Positions 1 through 8,262 of a stretch of 46,310 nt of DNA are shown piece after piece. Under the pieces are notes generated by a model. It was not told the origin of the DNA and searched no databases. It saw only the letters and a program-made list of their open reading frames with translations. The stretch's first letter is position 1, and every line of letters begins with the position of its first letter. Origin of the DNA: Kineosporia sp. R_H_3 (GTDB lineage: Bacteria; Actinomycetota; Actinomycetes; Actinomycetales; Kineosporiaceae); NCBI RefSeq assembly GCF_002198675.1, contig NZ_MWLL01000108.1, forward strand, positions 1 to 46,310, in the 5' to 3' direction. The position numbers and the translations under genes were made by a program.

Positions 1-31
1 GGGCGCGCCGCAGACGTCGCAGTAGTCGTCC
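1..31 (-). other. Inverted fragment of an N-terminal zinc ribbon (probable junction artefact or rearrangement)
   Basis: Read on the minus strand, bases 30 to 1 encode DDYCDVCGAP, which runs off the left edge. This is the second half of the CPxGH...DYCxxCG zinc ribbon that normally opens actinobacterial zinc-ribbon/FHA proteins, the very gene that follows on the plus strand. On the plus strand the same bases put a TAG (23-25) in the FHA gene's frame. The simplest reading is that the 5' part of this gene is joined in inverted orientation close to base 31, as happens in chimeric reads or mis-assembled contig ends. A real inversion is possible but cannot be told apart here. Confidence 0.55.
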
Positions 32-688
32 GCGACCCCGGCGGCGGGCGGGTCCTCGCTCGACCTCGACGCGCCGGCGGCCCCGGCCGCCGGGTCCACG
101 TCCGGCAAGCCGTGCCCGAACTGCCAGGCGGCGAACCTCGCGGACGCGCTGTTCTGCGAGGACTGCGGCTACGACTTCACGACGGGGCAGATGCCGCGGT
201 CGGTCCCGACGACGCCCGAGCTCGCGCCGCTCGACCCGCCGGCCGGTGCGCCGGGCGGCCCGGCCGCCGGGCCGGTCGAGTGGGTCGTCGAGGTCTGGGT
301 CGACCCGGACTGGCACGCCGCCCAGGACGCCGCCGACCCGTGCCCCTCGCCGGGCATGCCGGTCGTCGTCCCGCTCGTCGGGTCGAGCCTGCTCGTCGGC
401 CGGACGTCCGCGAGCCGGAACATCCACCCGCAGGTCGACCTCGGCACCGACACCGGTGTCTCCCGCCGGCACGCCCAGCTGACGACGGACGGCATGCGCT
501 GGTTCGTCGAGGACCTCCAGTCGGCGAACGGCACGTACGTCGGGGCGTCCGGCGCCCCGCTGCCGACGACGCCCGTCACGCCCGGCCAGCGCACCGAGCT
601 CGCCGACGACGACCGGGTGTACATCGGCGCGTGGACCCGCCTCGTCATCCGGAAGGCGACCCCGCAGGAGCAGGCCCCGACCTCCTGA
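26..688 (+). CDS. Zinc-ribbon/FHA-domain protein, 5' end missing or broken
   Basis: The frame is open from base 26, just after an in-frame TAG, to the stop at 688. It has no ATG, GTG or TTG before the ATG at 191. Reading from base 26 gives a Pro/Ala/Gly-rich linker, then a zinc ribbon (CPNC...CEDC, bases about 112-172), a second linker and an FHA domain (bases about 375-660). The FHA domain has the hallmark GR, SRRH and NGT motifs of a phosphothreonine-binding fold. Starting at ATG 191 would throw the zinc ribbon away, so the true start is almost certainly upstream and has been lost at the inverted junction. In actinobacteria such proteins sit in Ser/Thr kinase/phosphatase signalling loci, and the partners would lie left of the window. 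FHA identity is sure; the intact N-terminus is not present. Confidence 0.8.
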   Translation, partial: SSATPAAGGSSLDLDAPAAPAAGSTSGKPCPNCQAANLADALFCEDCGYDFTTGQMPRSVPTTPELAPLDPPAGAPGGPAAGPVEWVVEVWVDPDWHAAQDAADPCPSPGMPVVVPLVGSSLLVGRTSASRNIHPQVDLGTDTGVSRRHAQLTTDGMRWFVEDLQSANGTYVGASGAPLPTTPVTPGQRTELADDDRVYIGAWTRLVIRKATPQEQAPTS

Positions 689-689
689 C

Positions 690-720
690 GACCGTGCCCG
701 GCGCGGCGCCGGGCACGGTC
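690..720. terminator. Intrinsic-terminator-like hairpin after the FHA gene
   Basis: A near-perfect GC-rich palindrome with arms GACCGTGCCCGGC and GCCGGGCACGGTC starts two bases after the FHA stop codon. There is no T tract, as is common in very GC-rich actinomycetes. Confidence 0.6.
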
Positions 721-769
721 TGCGCGGGACGTCACACGCCCCGTGGCGAGAAGGGCCCTCCGGAGTCGC

Positions 770-775
770 TAGCCT
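770..775 (+). promoter_or_regulatory. Candidate -10 box for malate dehydrogenase
   Basis: TAGCCT fits the actinobacterial TANNNT -10 pattern and would give a leader of about 75 nt before the mdh start. I see no convincing -35 box 17-18 nt upstream, so this is a weak call. Confidence 0.3.
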
Positions 776-858
776 TGCCGACGGACGAATGCGGCGTCGC
801 GCCGTCCGGTACGGCTTGCCAGACGCCGCCACCCGACGTGAAGGGGAGTGGCGCACCG

Positions 859-1815
859 ATGGCGCGCAACGGCATCGTGACCGTGGTGGGAGCCGGGTTC
901 TACGGCTCGACGACGGCCCAGCGGCTGGCTGAGTACGACATCTTCGACAAGGTCGTGCTCACGGACATCCGTGACGGCTGGGCCGAGGGCCTGGCGCTCG
1001 ACCTCAACCAGTCCCGGCCGATCGAGGGCTTCGAGACCCAGGTGGTCGGCAAGACGACCGGCACGGACGGCAGCGGCTACGAGGCGATCCAGGGCTCGGA
1101 CATCGTCGTCATCACCGCAGGCCTGCCCCGCAAGCCCGGCATGAGCCGGATGGACCTGCTCGGCGTCAACGGTGGCATCGTCCGCGGCGTCGCCGAGAAC
1201 GTCGCGAAGCACGCGCCCGACGCGGTCATCATCATCGTGTCGAACCCGCTCGACGAGATGACGACGCTCGCCCAGATCGCGAGCAAGTTCCCGCACGAGC
1301 GGGTCATCGGCCAGGCGGGCATGCTCGACACCGCGCGGTTCTCGTACTTCGTCGCGGAGAAGCTCGCGGTGCCGGTCGGCGCCGTGAAGACCCTCACCCT
1401 CGGCTCGCACGGCGACACGATGGTCCCGGTCCCGAGCGCCTGCACGGTCAACGGCAAGCCGCTCGCCGACCTGCTGCCCGCCGACACGATCGAGGAGCTC
1501 GTCGTCCGCACCCGCAACGGCGGCGCCGAGGTCGTGGCGCTGCTCAAGTCCGGCTCGGCGTACTACGCGCCGTCGGCCGCCGCCGCCCGGATGGCCAAGG
1601 CCGTCGCCGAGGACAGCGGCGCCGTCATGCCGGTCTGCGCGTGGCTCACCGGCCAGTTCGGCATCAGCGACGTGTACCTCGGCGTCGAGGCCGAGCTCGG
1701 CAAGGGCGGCGTCCGCCGGATCGTCGAGCGCGACCTCACCGAGACCGAGGTCGCCGGGCTCAAGGAGGCCGCCGACGCGGTCAAGGCCAAGGCCGCGGAC
1801 GTCGCGTCCCTCTGA
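859..1815 (+). CDS. mdh: Malate dehydrogenase (LDH-like type)
   Basis: 318 aa, a normal length for the LDH/MDH superfamily. The enzyme interconverts malate and oxaloacetate with NAD in the TCA cycle. Visible landmarks are the Rossmann loop GAGFYGS near the N-terminus, an acidic Asp ending the second strand (LTDIRDG, an NAD preference), the substrate loop LPRKPGMSRMDLL with both arginines, SNPLDEMT, and the catalytic His184 in GSHGDTMVP. It is the compact LDH-like MDH rather than the longer cytosolic-type enzyme of Streptomyces. The ATG at 859 follows AAGGGGAG with good spacing. The frame stays open far upstream, but that part is low-complexity Arg/Pro shadow of the FHA gene. A strong hairpin follows the stop. 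NADP isocitrate dehydrogenase lies 3.5 kb downstream. Confidence 0.95.
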   Translation: MARNGIVTVVGAGFYGSTTAQRLAEYDIFDKVVLTDIRDGWAEGLALDLNQSRPIEGFETQVVGKTTGTDGSGYEAIQGSDIVVITAGLPRKPGMSRMDLLGVNGGIVRGVAENVAKHAPDAVIIIVSNPLDEMTTLAQIASKFPHERVIGQAGMLDTARFSYFVAEKLAVPVGAVKTLTLGSHGDTMVPVPSACTVNGKPLADLLPADTIEELVVRTRNGGAEVVALLKSGSAYYAPSAAAARMAKAVAEDSGAVMPVCAWLTGQFGISDVYLGVEAELGKGGVRRIVERDLTETEVAGLKEAADAVKAKAADVASL

Positions 1816-1868
1816 GGCCTGTCGGCCCCGAGCACCTGAGCACGACCGACGCCTGACCGGCGTCGTCC

Positions 1869-1902
1869 AGAGGATCTGCCCGCTCCTGCGGGCAGATCCT
1901 CT
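1869..1902. terminator. Bidirectional intrinsic terminator between mdh and the AraC gene
   Basis: A perfect 14-bp stem (AGAGGATCTGCCCG paired with its complement) with a 6-nt loop lies between two convergent genes, so it can serve both strands. Confidence 0.8.
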
Positions 1903-1927
1903 GTCGTTCTGCGGTCAACGGCGGTGA

Positions 1928-2776
1928 TCAGACCGTCGTGAGGCTGCGGGTGTACGCGGCCGGCGTCGTGCCAAGGTGGGACCGGAAGTCGCGGACGAGG
2001 TGGGCCTGGTCGGCGTAGCCGAGGTCGGCGGCGAGCTCGGCCCACACGACGTCGTCCCCGCCCGCGGCCCGGTCGGCCGCCTCGACGATCCGCCAGCGCC
2101 GGATCACCCACGCCGGGCTGACCCCGAGTGCCTGGGAGAACATCCGCTGCAGGGTGCGGACGCCGACCCCCGCGTGGGTCGCGAGCTGCTCGACGCGGAC
2201 GACCGACCGGTCGTGCTCGGCGACCGCGGCGACCGCCGTCACCTCGCGCGCCAGGGCGAGCGCCGGCGCCGGCCGGCGGGCGACGACCCCCTCGAGGACG
2301 CCGCGCAGCGCCGCGACCCGGGCCGGCTCGTCGCCCGCCCGTTCGACGGTCGCGGCGACGCCCCGGACCCCGAGCACGTCGTCCATCGGCACCTCGGCGT
2401 CGGTGAGGGTGTGCGCCGGGCGGTCGGTGAGTGCACCGAGCCCGCCGGACGTCTTCGCCGCGACGGTCCAGCCGTCGCCGACGAGCCGGCGCTCGTCGAG
2501 CCGGCGGTGGACGCCGTACACCCGCGCGCCCGCCGGCTTCATGACCCGGCCCGCCCGGTCGACCGTGCCGACCGACAGGTGCGACCCGGGGTGGGTGAGC
2601 ACCTTCTGGATGTGCTCCATGCCCTCGGGCAGCTCGTACGCGACCGCCCAGAACCAGTCGACGAGGCCGTCGAGCGCCTCGCCCGGCGGGTACCGCTCGA
2701 GCGAGACGATCGTGCGCATGAACGCGGGGTCGACGATGCCCCGGGTGTCGTCGGGGCCGGGGACGGTGGACCGCAT
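1928..2776 (-). CDS. AraC-family transcriptional regulator with DUF6597-like N-terminus
   Basis: 282 aa. The N-terminal half (about residues 20-150, with YPPGEALDGLVDWFWA and LTHPGSHLSVG) matches the DUF6597-type sensory region that precedes many AraC DNA-binding domains. The C-terminal half carries two helix-turn-helix units: RVEQLATHAGVGVRTLQRMF, then LGYADQAHLVRDF followed by LGTTPAAY. That is the standard AraC/XylS signature. It is divergently transcribed from the TIGR03086 gene with a 79-bp gap, so that gene and the regulator itself are the likely targets. The effector is unknown. It ends close to the terminator shared with mdh. Confidence 0.85.
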   Translation of the reverse strand: MRSTVPGPDDTRGIVDPAFMRTIVSLERYPPGEALDGLVDWFWAVAYELPEGMEHIQKVLTHPGSHLSVGTVDRAGRVMKPAGARVYGVHRRLDERRLVGDGWTVAAKTSGGLGALTDRPAHTLTDAEVPMDDVLGVRGVAATVERAGDEPARVAALRGVLEGVVARRPAPALALAREVTAVAAVAEHDRSVVRVEQLATHAGVGVRTLQRMFSQALGVSPAWVIRRWRIVEAADRAAGGDDVVWAELAADLGYADQAHLVRDFRSHLGTTPAAYTRSLTTV

Positions 2777-2843
2777 CGCTCCACCGTAACCGCGGCCCCG
2801 GACACCTGTCGCGAACCTTCAATCCGGGCGCGGACGACGTCCC

Positions 2844-2855
2844 TAGGCTCGCCGC
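2844..2855 (+). promoter_or_regulatory. -10 box giving a leaderless transcript
   Basis: TAGGCT (2844-2849) is followed by only 6 nt before the ATG at 2856, and there is no Shine-Dalgarno sequence. Transcription would start at or within a base of the start codon. No clear -35 is seen, so an activator such as the adjacent AraC protein may be needed. Confidence 0.5.
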
Positions 2856-3557
2856 ATGACCGCTGACACGAACGCACAGACCGCCGGCACGCAGCCCGAC
2901 GAGATCCCCTTCTTCCCCGCGCCGGCCCCCGCGGCCCTGGCCGACCCGGGTACCGCACGCGCGATGCTCCTGCCCGTCCTCGACGACCTGGCCGCCGTCG
3001 TCGCGGCGATCGGGGACGACGACCTCGCCCGCCCGACGCCCTGCCGCGACTACGACGTCGCCGGGCTGCGCGACCACGTCCTCGGCTGGCTCGACCTCTT
3101 CGGCGCGGCCTTCGCCGACCCGGCCCGCGCGACGACCCGGCCCGACCCGGAGCAGTTCCACGCCGCCGACCTGCCGACGGCTGCCTTCCCGGCCCCGCAG
3201 GACGTCGTCCGCACCGCCGCCGGCCGCCTCGACCGCGCCCTCGCGGACGGCGTCCTCGACGGCGACGTCGTCATGTCGCAGGCCCGGATGACCGGCCCCG
3301 CGGCGCTCGGCATGATCCTCGGCGAGTACGTCGTCCACGGCTGGGACCTCGCGACCGCGACCGGGCGGGCGTGGACGCCCCCGCAGGACGCCGTGACCGT
3401 CGCCCACGAGTTCTTCGGCGGCGTCGTCGCGCCGGAGTACCGCGGCCCGGACGGCGGGTTCTTCGACGCCGAGGTCGAGGTGCCGGACGACGCGCCCGCC
3501 CTCGACAGGCTGCTCGGCTTCGCGGGCCGCGACCCGCGGTGGACCCCGGCCGCCTGA
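2856..3557 (+). CDS. TIGR03086-family metal-binding protein (DinB / mycothiol maleylpyruvate isomerase fold)
   Basis: 233 aa. The pattern PTPCRDYDVAGLRDHVLGWLDLF followed by later GEYVVHGWDLATATGR is characteristic of TIGR03086, an actinobacterial branch of the DinB/MDMPI superfamily. Members have a four-helix bundle that binds a divalent metal through histidines; here the candidates include those in LRDHV and VHGWD. Some relatives use mycothiol as thiol cofactor, but the reaction of this subfamily is not established. The start at 2856 is supported by the -10 box six bases before it, with no ribosome binding site. It probably belongs to the AraC regulator's regulon. It faces aquaporin tail-to-tail with a short gap. 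Confidence 0.75.
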   Translation: MTADTNAQTAGTQPDEIPFFPAPAPAALADPGTARAMLLPVLDDLAAVVAAIGDDDLARPTPCRDYDVAGLRDHVLGWLDLFGAAFADPARATTRPDPEQFHAADLPTAAFPAPQDVVRTAAGRLDRALADGVLDGDVVMSQARMTGPAALGMILGEYVVHGWDLATATGRAWTPPQDAVTVAHEFFGGVVAPEYRGPDGGFFDAEVEVPDDAPALDRLLGFAGRDPRWTPAA

Positions 3558-3573
3558 CCCGGGGGCGAGGGCG

Positions 3574-4326
3574 TCAGGACGCGGCGGCCCGGGTCTCGCC
3601 CTCGAGCTGCGCCGTGACCCGCTCGCCCGTGATGAGCGCGTACGTCGCGCCGGCGATCGCGGCCCCGGCGAGCGGGGCCAGCCAGAACAGCCACAGCTGG
3701 CCGAGCGCCCAGGAGTCGGTGAAGAGCGCGACGCCGGTCGACCGGGCCGGGTTCACCGACGTGTTCGTCACCGGGATCGACACGAGGTGGATGAGCGTCA
3801 GGGCGAGGCCGATCGGGATCGGGGCGAACCCGACCGGGGCGCGGCCGTCCGTCGCGCCGAGGATGACGTAGAGGAACACCGCCGTGAGCACGATCTCGAC
3901 GACGAGCGCGGCCGTGAGCGAGTAGCCGCCGGGGGAGTGGTCGCCGTAGCCGTTCGCGGCGAACCCGGACGCGCCCGCGTCGAAGCCGTCCTGTCCGGAC
4001 GCGACGACGAGCAGGACGCCCCCGGCGACGATCCCGGCGACGACCTGGGTCACGACGTACGCGGGGACGTCCTTCCACGGGAAGCGCCGCGCGACGGCGA
4101 GCCCGAACGTCACCGCGGGGTTGAAGTGACCGCCGGAGACGTGCCCCACGGCGTAGGCCATCGTCAGCACCGAGAGCCCGAACGCGAGCGCGACGCCGAG
4201 CAGCCCCACGCCGACGTCGGGGAAGCCGGCGGCCAGGACGGCCGTCCCGCAGCCGCCGAAGACGAGCCAGAAGGTGCCGAGGAACTCCGCGCCGAGGCGG
4301 GAGGAGAGGGCGGGGGTGACGGACAT
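3574..4326 (-). CDS. aqpZ: Aquaporin Z-type water channel
   Basis: 250 aa integral membrane protein with six predicted transmembrane helices and both NPA half-helices: [12 protein letters not shown] and [12 protein letters not shown]. The selectivity-filter region [20 protein letters not shown] is almost the same as that of E. coli AqpZ, including the His, Thr and Arg that make a narrow water-selective pore, so water rather than glycerol is the expected substrate. The start at 4326 has GGAGGT just upstream of the ATG; upstream extension of the frame has no family similarity. It sits alone, divergent from the fasciclin gene with a 238-bp gap. Confidence 0.93.
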   Translation of the reverse strand: MSVTPALSSRLGAEFLGTFWLVFGGCGTAVLAAGFPDVGVGLLGVALAFGLSVLTMAYAVGHVSGGHFNPAVTFGLAVARRFPWKDVPAYVVTQVVAGIVAGGVLLVVASGQDGFDAGASGFAANGYGDHSPGGYSLTAALVVEIVLTAVFLYVILGATDGRAPVGFAPIPIGLALTLIHLVSIPVTNTSVNPARSTGVALFTDSWALGQLWLFWLAPLAGAAIAGATYALITGERVTAQLEGETRAAAS

Positions 4327-4412
4327 GGGAACCTCCGAGGGCGAGGGTGCTACGTCACGAAGATCCCAATCTGGACCTGATCCGTCGTTTTGGCGAGGGG
4401 TCACCGGGTGAA

Positions 4413-4433
4413 CACGGCGTGTCGCACGCCGTG
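4413..4433. promoter_or_regulatory. Perfect 9-bp inverted repeat in the aqpZ / fasciclin divergent gap
   Basis: CACGGCGTG and CACGCCGTG are separated by TCG, about 90 bp before aqpZ and 130 bp before the fasciclin gene. Its place between two divergent genes fits an operator or an upstream hairpin. The rest of the gap (4327-4564) shows nothing else I can name. Confidence 0.35.
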
Positions 4434-4564
4434 CGTGGTCGTGTCCCCGGGAACCGGTCCGAAACGGGGAGCACCGGGTGCATCCGGACGGGCCCCACGG
4501 GGCGAAGGAGGGGCACGAGGAGCCGGCGACGGCGCCGGACCCGCTCCCTGACGAAGGGACCCCC

Positions 4565-5215
4565 ATGAACCTCCGACGACGTCTCGCAGCAGCGGCCGCC
4601 TCCGGTGTCGCACTCGCCCTCGGAGCGACCGTCCTGGCCGCCGCCCCGGCGTCCGCGACGACGACGAGCCCCGGCAACCGCTCGCTCGCCGCCGTCCTGC
4701 TCTCGGACGGCAACCAGTTCGACCGCAACTGGAACGACTACGACATCGTCACCGAGGCCGTGCTCGCGGTGCTCGCCGCCAAGCCGGGCTCCCCGGTCAA
4801 GGTCGTCACCGACGGCGACGTCGCCCTCACCGCGTTCCTCCCGCGGGACGACGCGTTCCGCCGGCTCGTCAAGGACCTCACGGGCACCCGCCCGAAGACC
4901 GAGAAGGCCACGTTCGAGGCCGTCGCGGGCCTCGGCATCGACACCGTCGAGACCGTCCTGCTCTACCACGTCGTCCCCGGGGCGACGATCACGCGCGCGC
5001 AGGCCCTCAAGGCCGACGGCGCCCGGCTCACGACGGCGCTCGGCAGCACGGTGAAGGTCGACGTGACGAAGCGGCACGGCAAGCGCGTCATCAAGCTCGT
5101 CGACGCGGACCGCACGGACCGCAACCCGCGGGTCGTCAAGGCCGACATCAACAAGCGGAACAAGCAGATCGCGCACGGCGTCGACCGCGTCCTGCGCCCG
5201 ATCGACCTGCCCTGA
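4565..5215 (+). CDS. Secreted fasciclin (FAS1)-domain protein
   Basis: 216 aa. The N-terminus [20 protein letters not shown] is a Sec signal peptide with a likely cut after APASA. The rest is one FAS1 domain. Visible elements are [14 protein letters not shown] (FAS1 H1 box), a central [12 protein letters not shown] (YH motif) and a closing [13 protein letters not shown] (H2-like box). FAS1 proteins are exported and mediate adhesion or matrix contacts. I see no second domain, LPXTG or lipobox, so it is probably soluble or loosely wall-associated. The start at 4565 follows AAGGGA with good spacing; earlier in-frame codons would spoil the signal peptide. A strong hairpin ends the unit. Confidence 0.88.
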   Translation: MNLRRRLAAAAASGVALALGATVLAAAPASATTTSPGNRSLAAVLLSDGNQFDRNWNDYDIVTEAVLAVLAAKPGSPVKVVTDGDVALTAFLPRDDAFRRLVKDLTGTRPKTEKATFEAVAGLGIDTVETVLLYHVVPGATITRAQALKADGARLTTALGSTVKVDVTKRHGKRVIKLVDADRTDRNPRVVKADINKRNKQIAHGVDRVLRPIDLP

Positions 5216-5222
5216 CCGGACG

Positions 5223-5264
5223 GCGGGCCGCCGACCGCCGGGGACACCCCGGTCGGCGGCCCGC
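5223..5264. terminator. Intrinsic-terminator-like hairpin after the fasciclin gene
   Basis: Perfect 15-bp arms (GCGGGCCGCCGACCG and its complement) surround a 12-nt loop eight bases after the stop codon. The loop also contains CCGGGG/CCCCGG, which could pair instead. Confidence 0.7.
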
Positions 5265-5402
5265 ACCCGCCGTCCACCGACGTCACACCGCCCGCGGACG
5301 GCGGCGTGCGCGCGCGTCGATAGGCTGCCCGTCGGAATCAGTGCCGCGGCACGGCCCCACCCGGCCGGTGCCGGCGCGGACAGCGTCGAAGGAGTCGTGT
5401 CA

Positions 5403-6620
5403 GTGACGAAGATCAAGGTTGCCGGGCCCGTCGTCGAGCTCGACGGCGACGAGATGACCCGCATCATCTGGCAGTTCATCAAGGACCGGTTGATCCACCC
5501 GTACCTCGACGTCGACCTGCGCTACTACGACCTCGGCATCGAGCACCGGGACGCCACCGACGACCAGGTGACGATCGACGCGGCGAACGCCATCAAGGAG
5601 CACGGGGTCGGCGTCAAGTGCGCGACGATCACGCCCGACGAGGCCCGCGTCGAGGAGTTCGGCCTCAAGAAGATGTGGGTCTCCCCGAACGGCACGATCC
5701 GCAACATCCTCGGCGGCGTCGTCTTCCGCGAGCCGATCATCATCAGCAACATCCCGCGGCTCGTCCCGGGCTGGACCAAGCCGATCGTCATCGGCCGTCA
5801 CGCCCACGGCGACCAGTACAAGGCGACGAACTTCAAGGTCCCCGGCGCCGGGCAGCTGACGATCACGTTCACGCCCGAGGACGGCTCCGAGCCGATCCAG
5901 CACGTCGTCGCGAACTACGGCGCCGACGGCGGGGTCGCGATGGGGATGTACAACTTCAACAAGTCCATCGAGGACTTCGCGCGCGCCTCGTTCGCCTACG
6001 GCCTGCAGCGCGGCTACCCGGTCTACCTGTCGACGAAGAACACGATCCTCAAGGCCTACGACGGCGCCTTCAAGGACATCTTCGCCGAGATCTTCGAGAC
6101 CGAGTACAAGGCCGACTTCGAGGCCGCCGGCATCACGTACGAGCACCGCCTCATCGACGACATGGTCGCCGCCGCGATGAAGTGGGAGGGCGGCTACGTC
6201 TGGGCGTGCAAGAACTACGACGGCGACGTCCAGTCCGACACCGTCGCACAGGGCTTCGGCTCGCTCGGTCTCATGACGAGCGTGCTCATGACCCCGGACG
6301 GCAAGACGGTCGAGGCCGAGGCCGCCCACGGCACGGTGACCCGGCACTTCCGCCAGCACCAGCAGGGCAAGCCGACGTCGACGAACCCGATCGCGTCGAT
6401 CTACGCCTGGACCGGCGGCCTCAAGCACCGCGGCAAGCTCGACGGCACCCCCGAGGTGACGGCGTTCGCGGAGACCCTCGAGCGGGTCTGCGTGCAGACC
6501 GTCGAGCAGGGCAAGATGACGAAGGACCTCGCCCTCCTCGTCGGCCCCGACCAGGGCTGGCTCACGACCGAGGACTTCCTCGCCGCGCTCGACGAGGGCC
6601 TGCAGGCCGCCACGAAGTGA
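5403..6620 (+). CDS. icd: NADP-dependent isocitrate dehydrogenase (homodimeric, eukaryote-like subfamily)
   Basis: 405 aa. It converts isocitrate to 2-oxoglutarate with NADP in the TCA cycle. The opening [26 protein letters not shown] and the segments [23 protein letters not shown] and [31 protein letters not shown] are diagnostic of the roughly 405-residue homodimeric subfamily, not the 740-residue monomeric IDH that many actinobacteria have. Two GTG codons compete. AAGGAG (5389-5394) is 2 nt from the GTG at 5397 but 8 nt from the GTG at 5403, so I prefer 5403, which also gives the usual N-terminus. TAGGCT at 5321-5326 is a possible -10. A strong terminator follows. Confidence 0.95.
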   Translation: MTKIKVAGPVVELDGDEMTRIIWQFIKDRLIHPYLDVDLRYYDLGIEHRDATDDQVTIDAANAIKEHGVGVKCATITPDEARVEEFGLKKMWVSPNGTIRNILGGVVFREPIIISNIPRLVPGWTKPIVIGRHAHGDQYKATNFKVPGAGQLTITFTPEDGSEPIQHVVANYGADGGVAMGMYNFNKSIEDFARASFAYGLQRGYPVYLSTKNTILKAYDGAFKDIFAEIFETEYKADFEAAGITYEHRLIDDMVAAAMKWEGGYVWACKNYDGDVQSDTVAQGFGSLGLMTSVLMTPDGKTVEAEAAHGTVTRHFRQHQQGKPTSTNPIASIYAWTGGLKHRGKLDGTPEVTAFAETLERVCVQTVEQGKMTKDLALLVGPDQGWLTTEDFLAALDEGLQAATK

Positions 6621-6652
6621 CGGCGCGTCGCCCGGCCTGACGCACCGCGCAC

Positions 6653-6687
6653 GAAGGGTCCGGTCCCCGGCGGGGGCCGGACCCTTC
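6653..6687. terminator. Intrinsic terminator after icd
   Basis: A 16-bp stem (GAAGGGTCCGGTCCCC paired with its complement, with one G-T pair) and a 3-nt loop, 32 nt after the icd stop. Confidence 0.8.
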
Positions 6688-6824
6688 GCCGTCCGGACGG
6701 GCTGCGCGGAGGGCTGTCCCGGCGGCGGACCCGGCGCATATGCTGCGCTCGATCGTCGTCCGGCCGCCCCCGTGACGAGCAGGTGCACCGGCCGTCGTGG
6801 CCGGTCCTCACGGTGCGAGGCGGC

Positions 6825-7532
6825 ATGAACGACGGAACCGTCCCTGGAGCGGGCGCCGCGGCCGGCGGCCGTCCGCTGCGGCTGGTCGCGTGGGGGCTGC
6901 TCGTGGCCTTCGTCGACCTGCGGGTCGGCTGGTTCGACCTGCTGCCGGACGTCGTCGGCTGGCTGCTCGTCGCCGTCGGCGTCCGCAGGCTCGCCGCGGG
7001 CCGCGCGCCCGGCCCCGGCGCACCCGTGGCGCACGCCGCCGCCCTCGTCGCCGCGGGGCTGAGCGTCGTCGACCTCGGCCTGCGGGTGCTCACGGACGGC
7101 GCCCGCAGCGACGCGTGGTCGATCGTCGCCGGCTCGGGCGGGTTCGCGCTCGGCGGCGAGGTCTTCTCGCTCCACGCGGTGGCGACCGTGCTCGCCGTCC
7201 TCACTCTGACCGGGGTCGTCGCCGGGCTCGCCGAGCGCGGCCGGGACGACGTCGCGACCCGGCGGTGGGTGCGGCTGCGGCTCGTCTACGTCTGCACGGC
7301 GCTGCCGGGCCTGGCGATCTGCTTCCTCATGCTGCTCGGCCTGGGCAGCGGTGCCGGGCTCGTGCTCTCGTCGGTGCTCGTCATCGTCGGGTACGTCGTC
7401 TACGCGCTCGTCGTCCTGCGCGCCTTCCGGGACTCCCGCCGGCCGTGGGCGCTGCCCGGGGACGCCGCCCCGCCACCGGCCGCCGGGCCGGACGCAACCG
7501 CCGCCGCGGGTCCTGCGTCGATCACCGCGTAG
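6825..7532 (+). CDS. Membrane protein of unknown function, paralogue of the next gene
   Basis: 235 aa with about five to six hydrophobic segments. Near the N-terminus it has WGLLVAFVDLRVGWFDLLPD followed by VVGWLLVAVGVRRLA, and it ends its membrane part with LRAFRDSRRPWA. The same two landmarks occur in the next gene. The D-x-LPD-x-x-G-[WY]-x-L pattern resembles small membrane proteins common in Firmicutes (DILPDFIGY), for which I know no function. The chosen ATG at 6825 has only a weak GAGGCGG upstream; a GTG at 6783 is an alternative. It is the first of three closely spaced genes downstream of the icd terminator. Confidence 0.6.
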   Translation: MNDGTVPGAGAAAGGRPLRLVAWGLLVAFVDLRVGWFDLLPDVVGWLLVAVGVRRLAAGRAPGPGAPVAHAAALVAAGLSVVDLGLRVLTDGARSDAWSIVAGSGGFALGGEVFSLHAVATVLAVLTLTGVVAGLAERGRDDVATRRWVRLRLVYVCTALPGLAICFLMLLGLGSGAGLVLSSVLVIVGYVVYALVVLRAFRDSRRPWALPGDAAPPPAAGPDATAAAGPASITA

Positions 7533-7583
7533 CGCCGCCCGAAGGATCCGCCGTCGGTCGCAGGGCGCACCTGGAGGGGCCCG

Positions 7584-8240
7584 ATGAGCACGATGCCGAG
7601 CCACGAGCCGCTGCGCGTCCCCGGACGGCGCCCGCTCGCCGTCGCGGGCTGGGGGCTGCTGCTCGTCGGCCTGGACCTCGAGGTCAACGGGCTCGACGTG
7701 CTGCCGGACGTCGTGGGCTGGGTGCTCCTGCTCGTCGCGGCGCTGCGGCTCGCCGAGGTCGTCCCCGCGACCGGCACGACGCCGACCGACCGCGAGCCCG
7801 GCCGGCGCCGGCTCGCCGTCCTCACCGCTGTCGCCGCCGGGATCGCCGGTGCGCTCTCGCTGCCGTGGGCGCCGCAGACGACGGTCGCCTTCGTCGTCTG
7901 GACGGTCGCGGTCGGCCTGCTGCTGCGCCTGGTCGCCGTCCAGGCGGCGCACGCCGGCGACGTGCGGGCGGCCCGGCGCTGGAACCGGCTGCTCGTGTGC
8001 TGGGTCGCGGCGGCGTCCGGGCTGACGGTCGCCGGTGCCGCGCCGGGCCTGCCGATCCTGCTCGGGGCGGGGTGGCTGGGCACCGAGGGCACGCTCGCGG
8101 TCGACGGCGCCGTCCTGGTGGTGGCGATCGTGCTCGTCGTCGTCCTCCTCGGGACGCTCCTCGTCGCCGTCGTCGGGCTCTTCCGCGACTCGTGGCGCCC
8201 CTGGGCCAGGCCGCCGGTCGTCACGGCTCAAGCCCGCTGA
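7584..8240 (+). CDS. Membrane protein of unknown function, tandem paralogue
   Basis: 218 aa with about five to six hydrophobic helices. It shares with the upstream gene the opening GWGLLLVGLDLEVNGLDVLPD plus VVGWVLLLVAALRLAE, and the closing GLFRDSWRPWARP. Gene duplication is therefore clear, although the middles have diverged. A good ribosome binding site, GGAGGGG (7572-7578), precedes the ATG at 7584. The 51-nt gap to the upstream stop suggests a shared transcript. I cannot assign a function; nothing catalytic is visible. Confidence 0.65.
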   Translation: MSTMPSHEPLRVPGRRPLAVAGWGLLLVGLDLEVNGLDVLPDVVGWVLLLVAALRLAEVVPATGTTPTDREPGRRRLAVLTAVAAGIAGALSLPWAPQTTVAFVVWTVAVGLLLRLVAVQAAHAGDVRAARRWNRLLVCWVAAASGLTVAGAAPGLPILLGAGWLGTEGTLAVDGAVLVVAIVLVVVLLGTLLVAVVGLFRDSWRPWARPPVVTAQAR

Positions 8241-8262
8241 GACGGGCGCCGATCCCCGGGTC

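Noticed and set aside
112-858. Reading malate dehydrogenase from an ATG at 112, giving a 567-residue protein
   Set aside because: The extra 249 residues are Arg/Pro-rich and overlap the FHA gene in another frame. The 318-residue form from 859 has a ribosome binding site and matches the family length.
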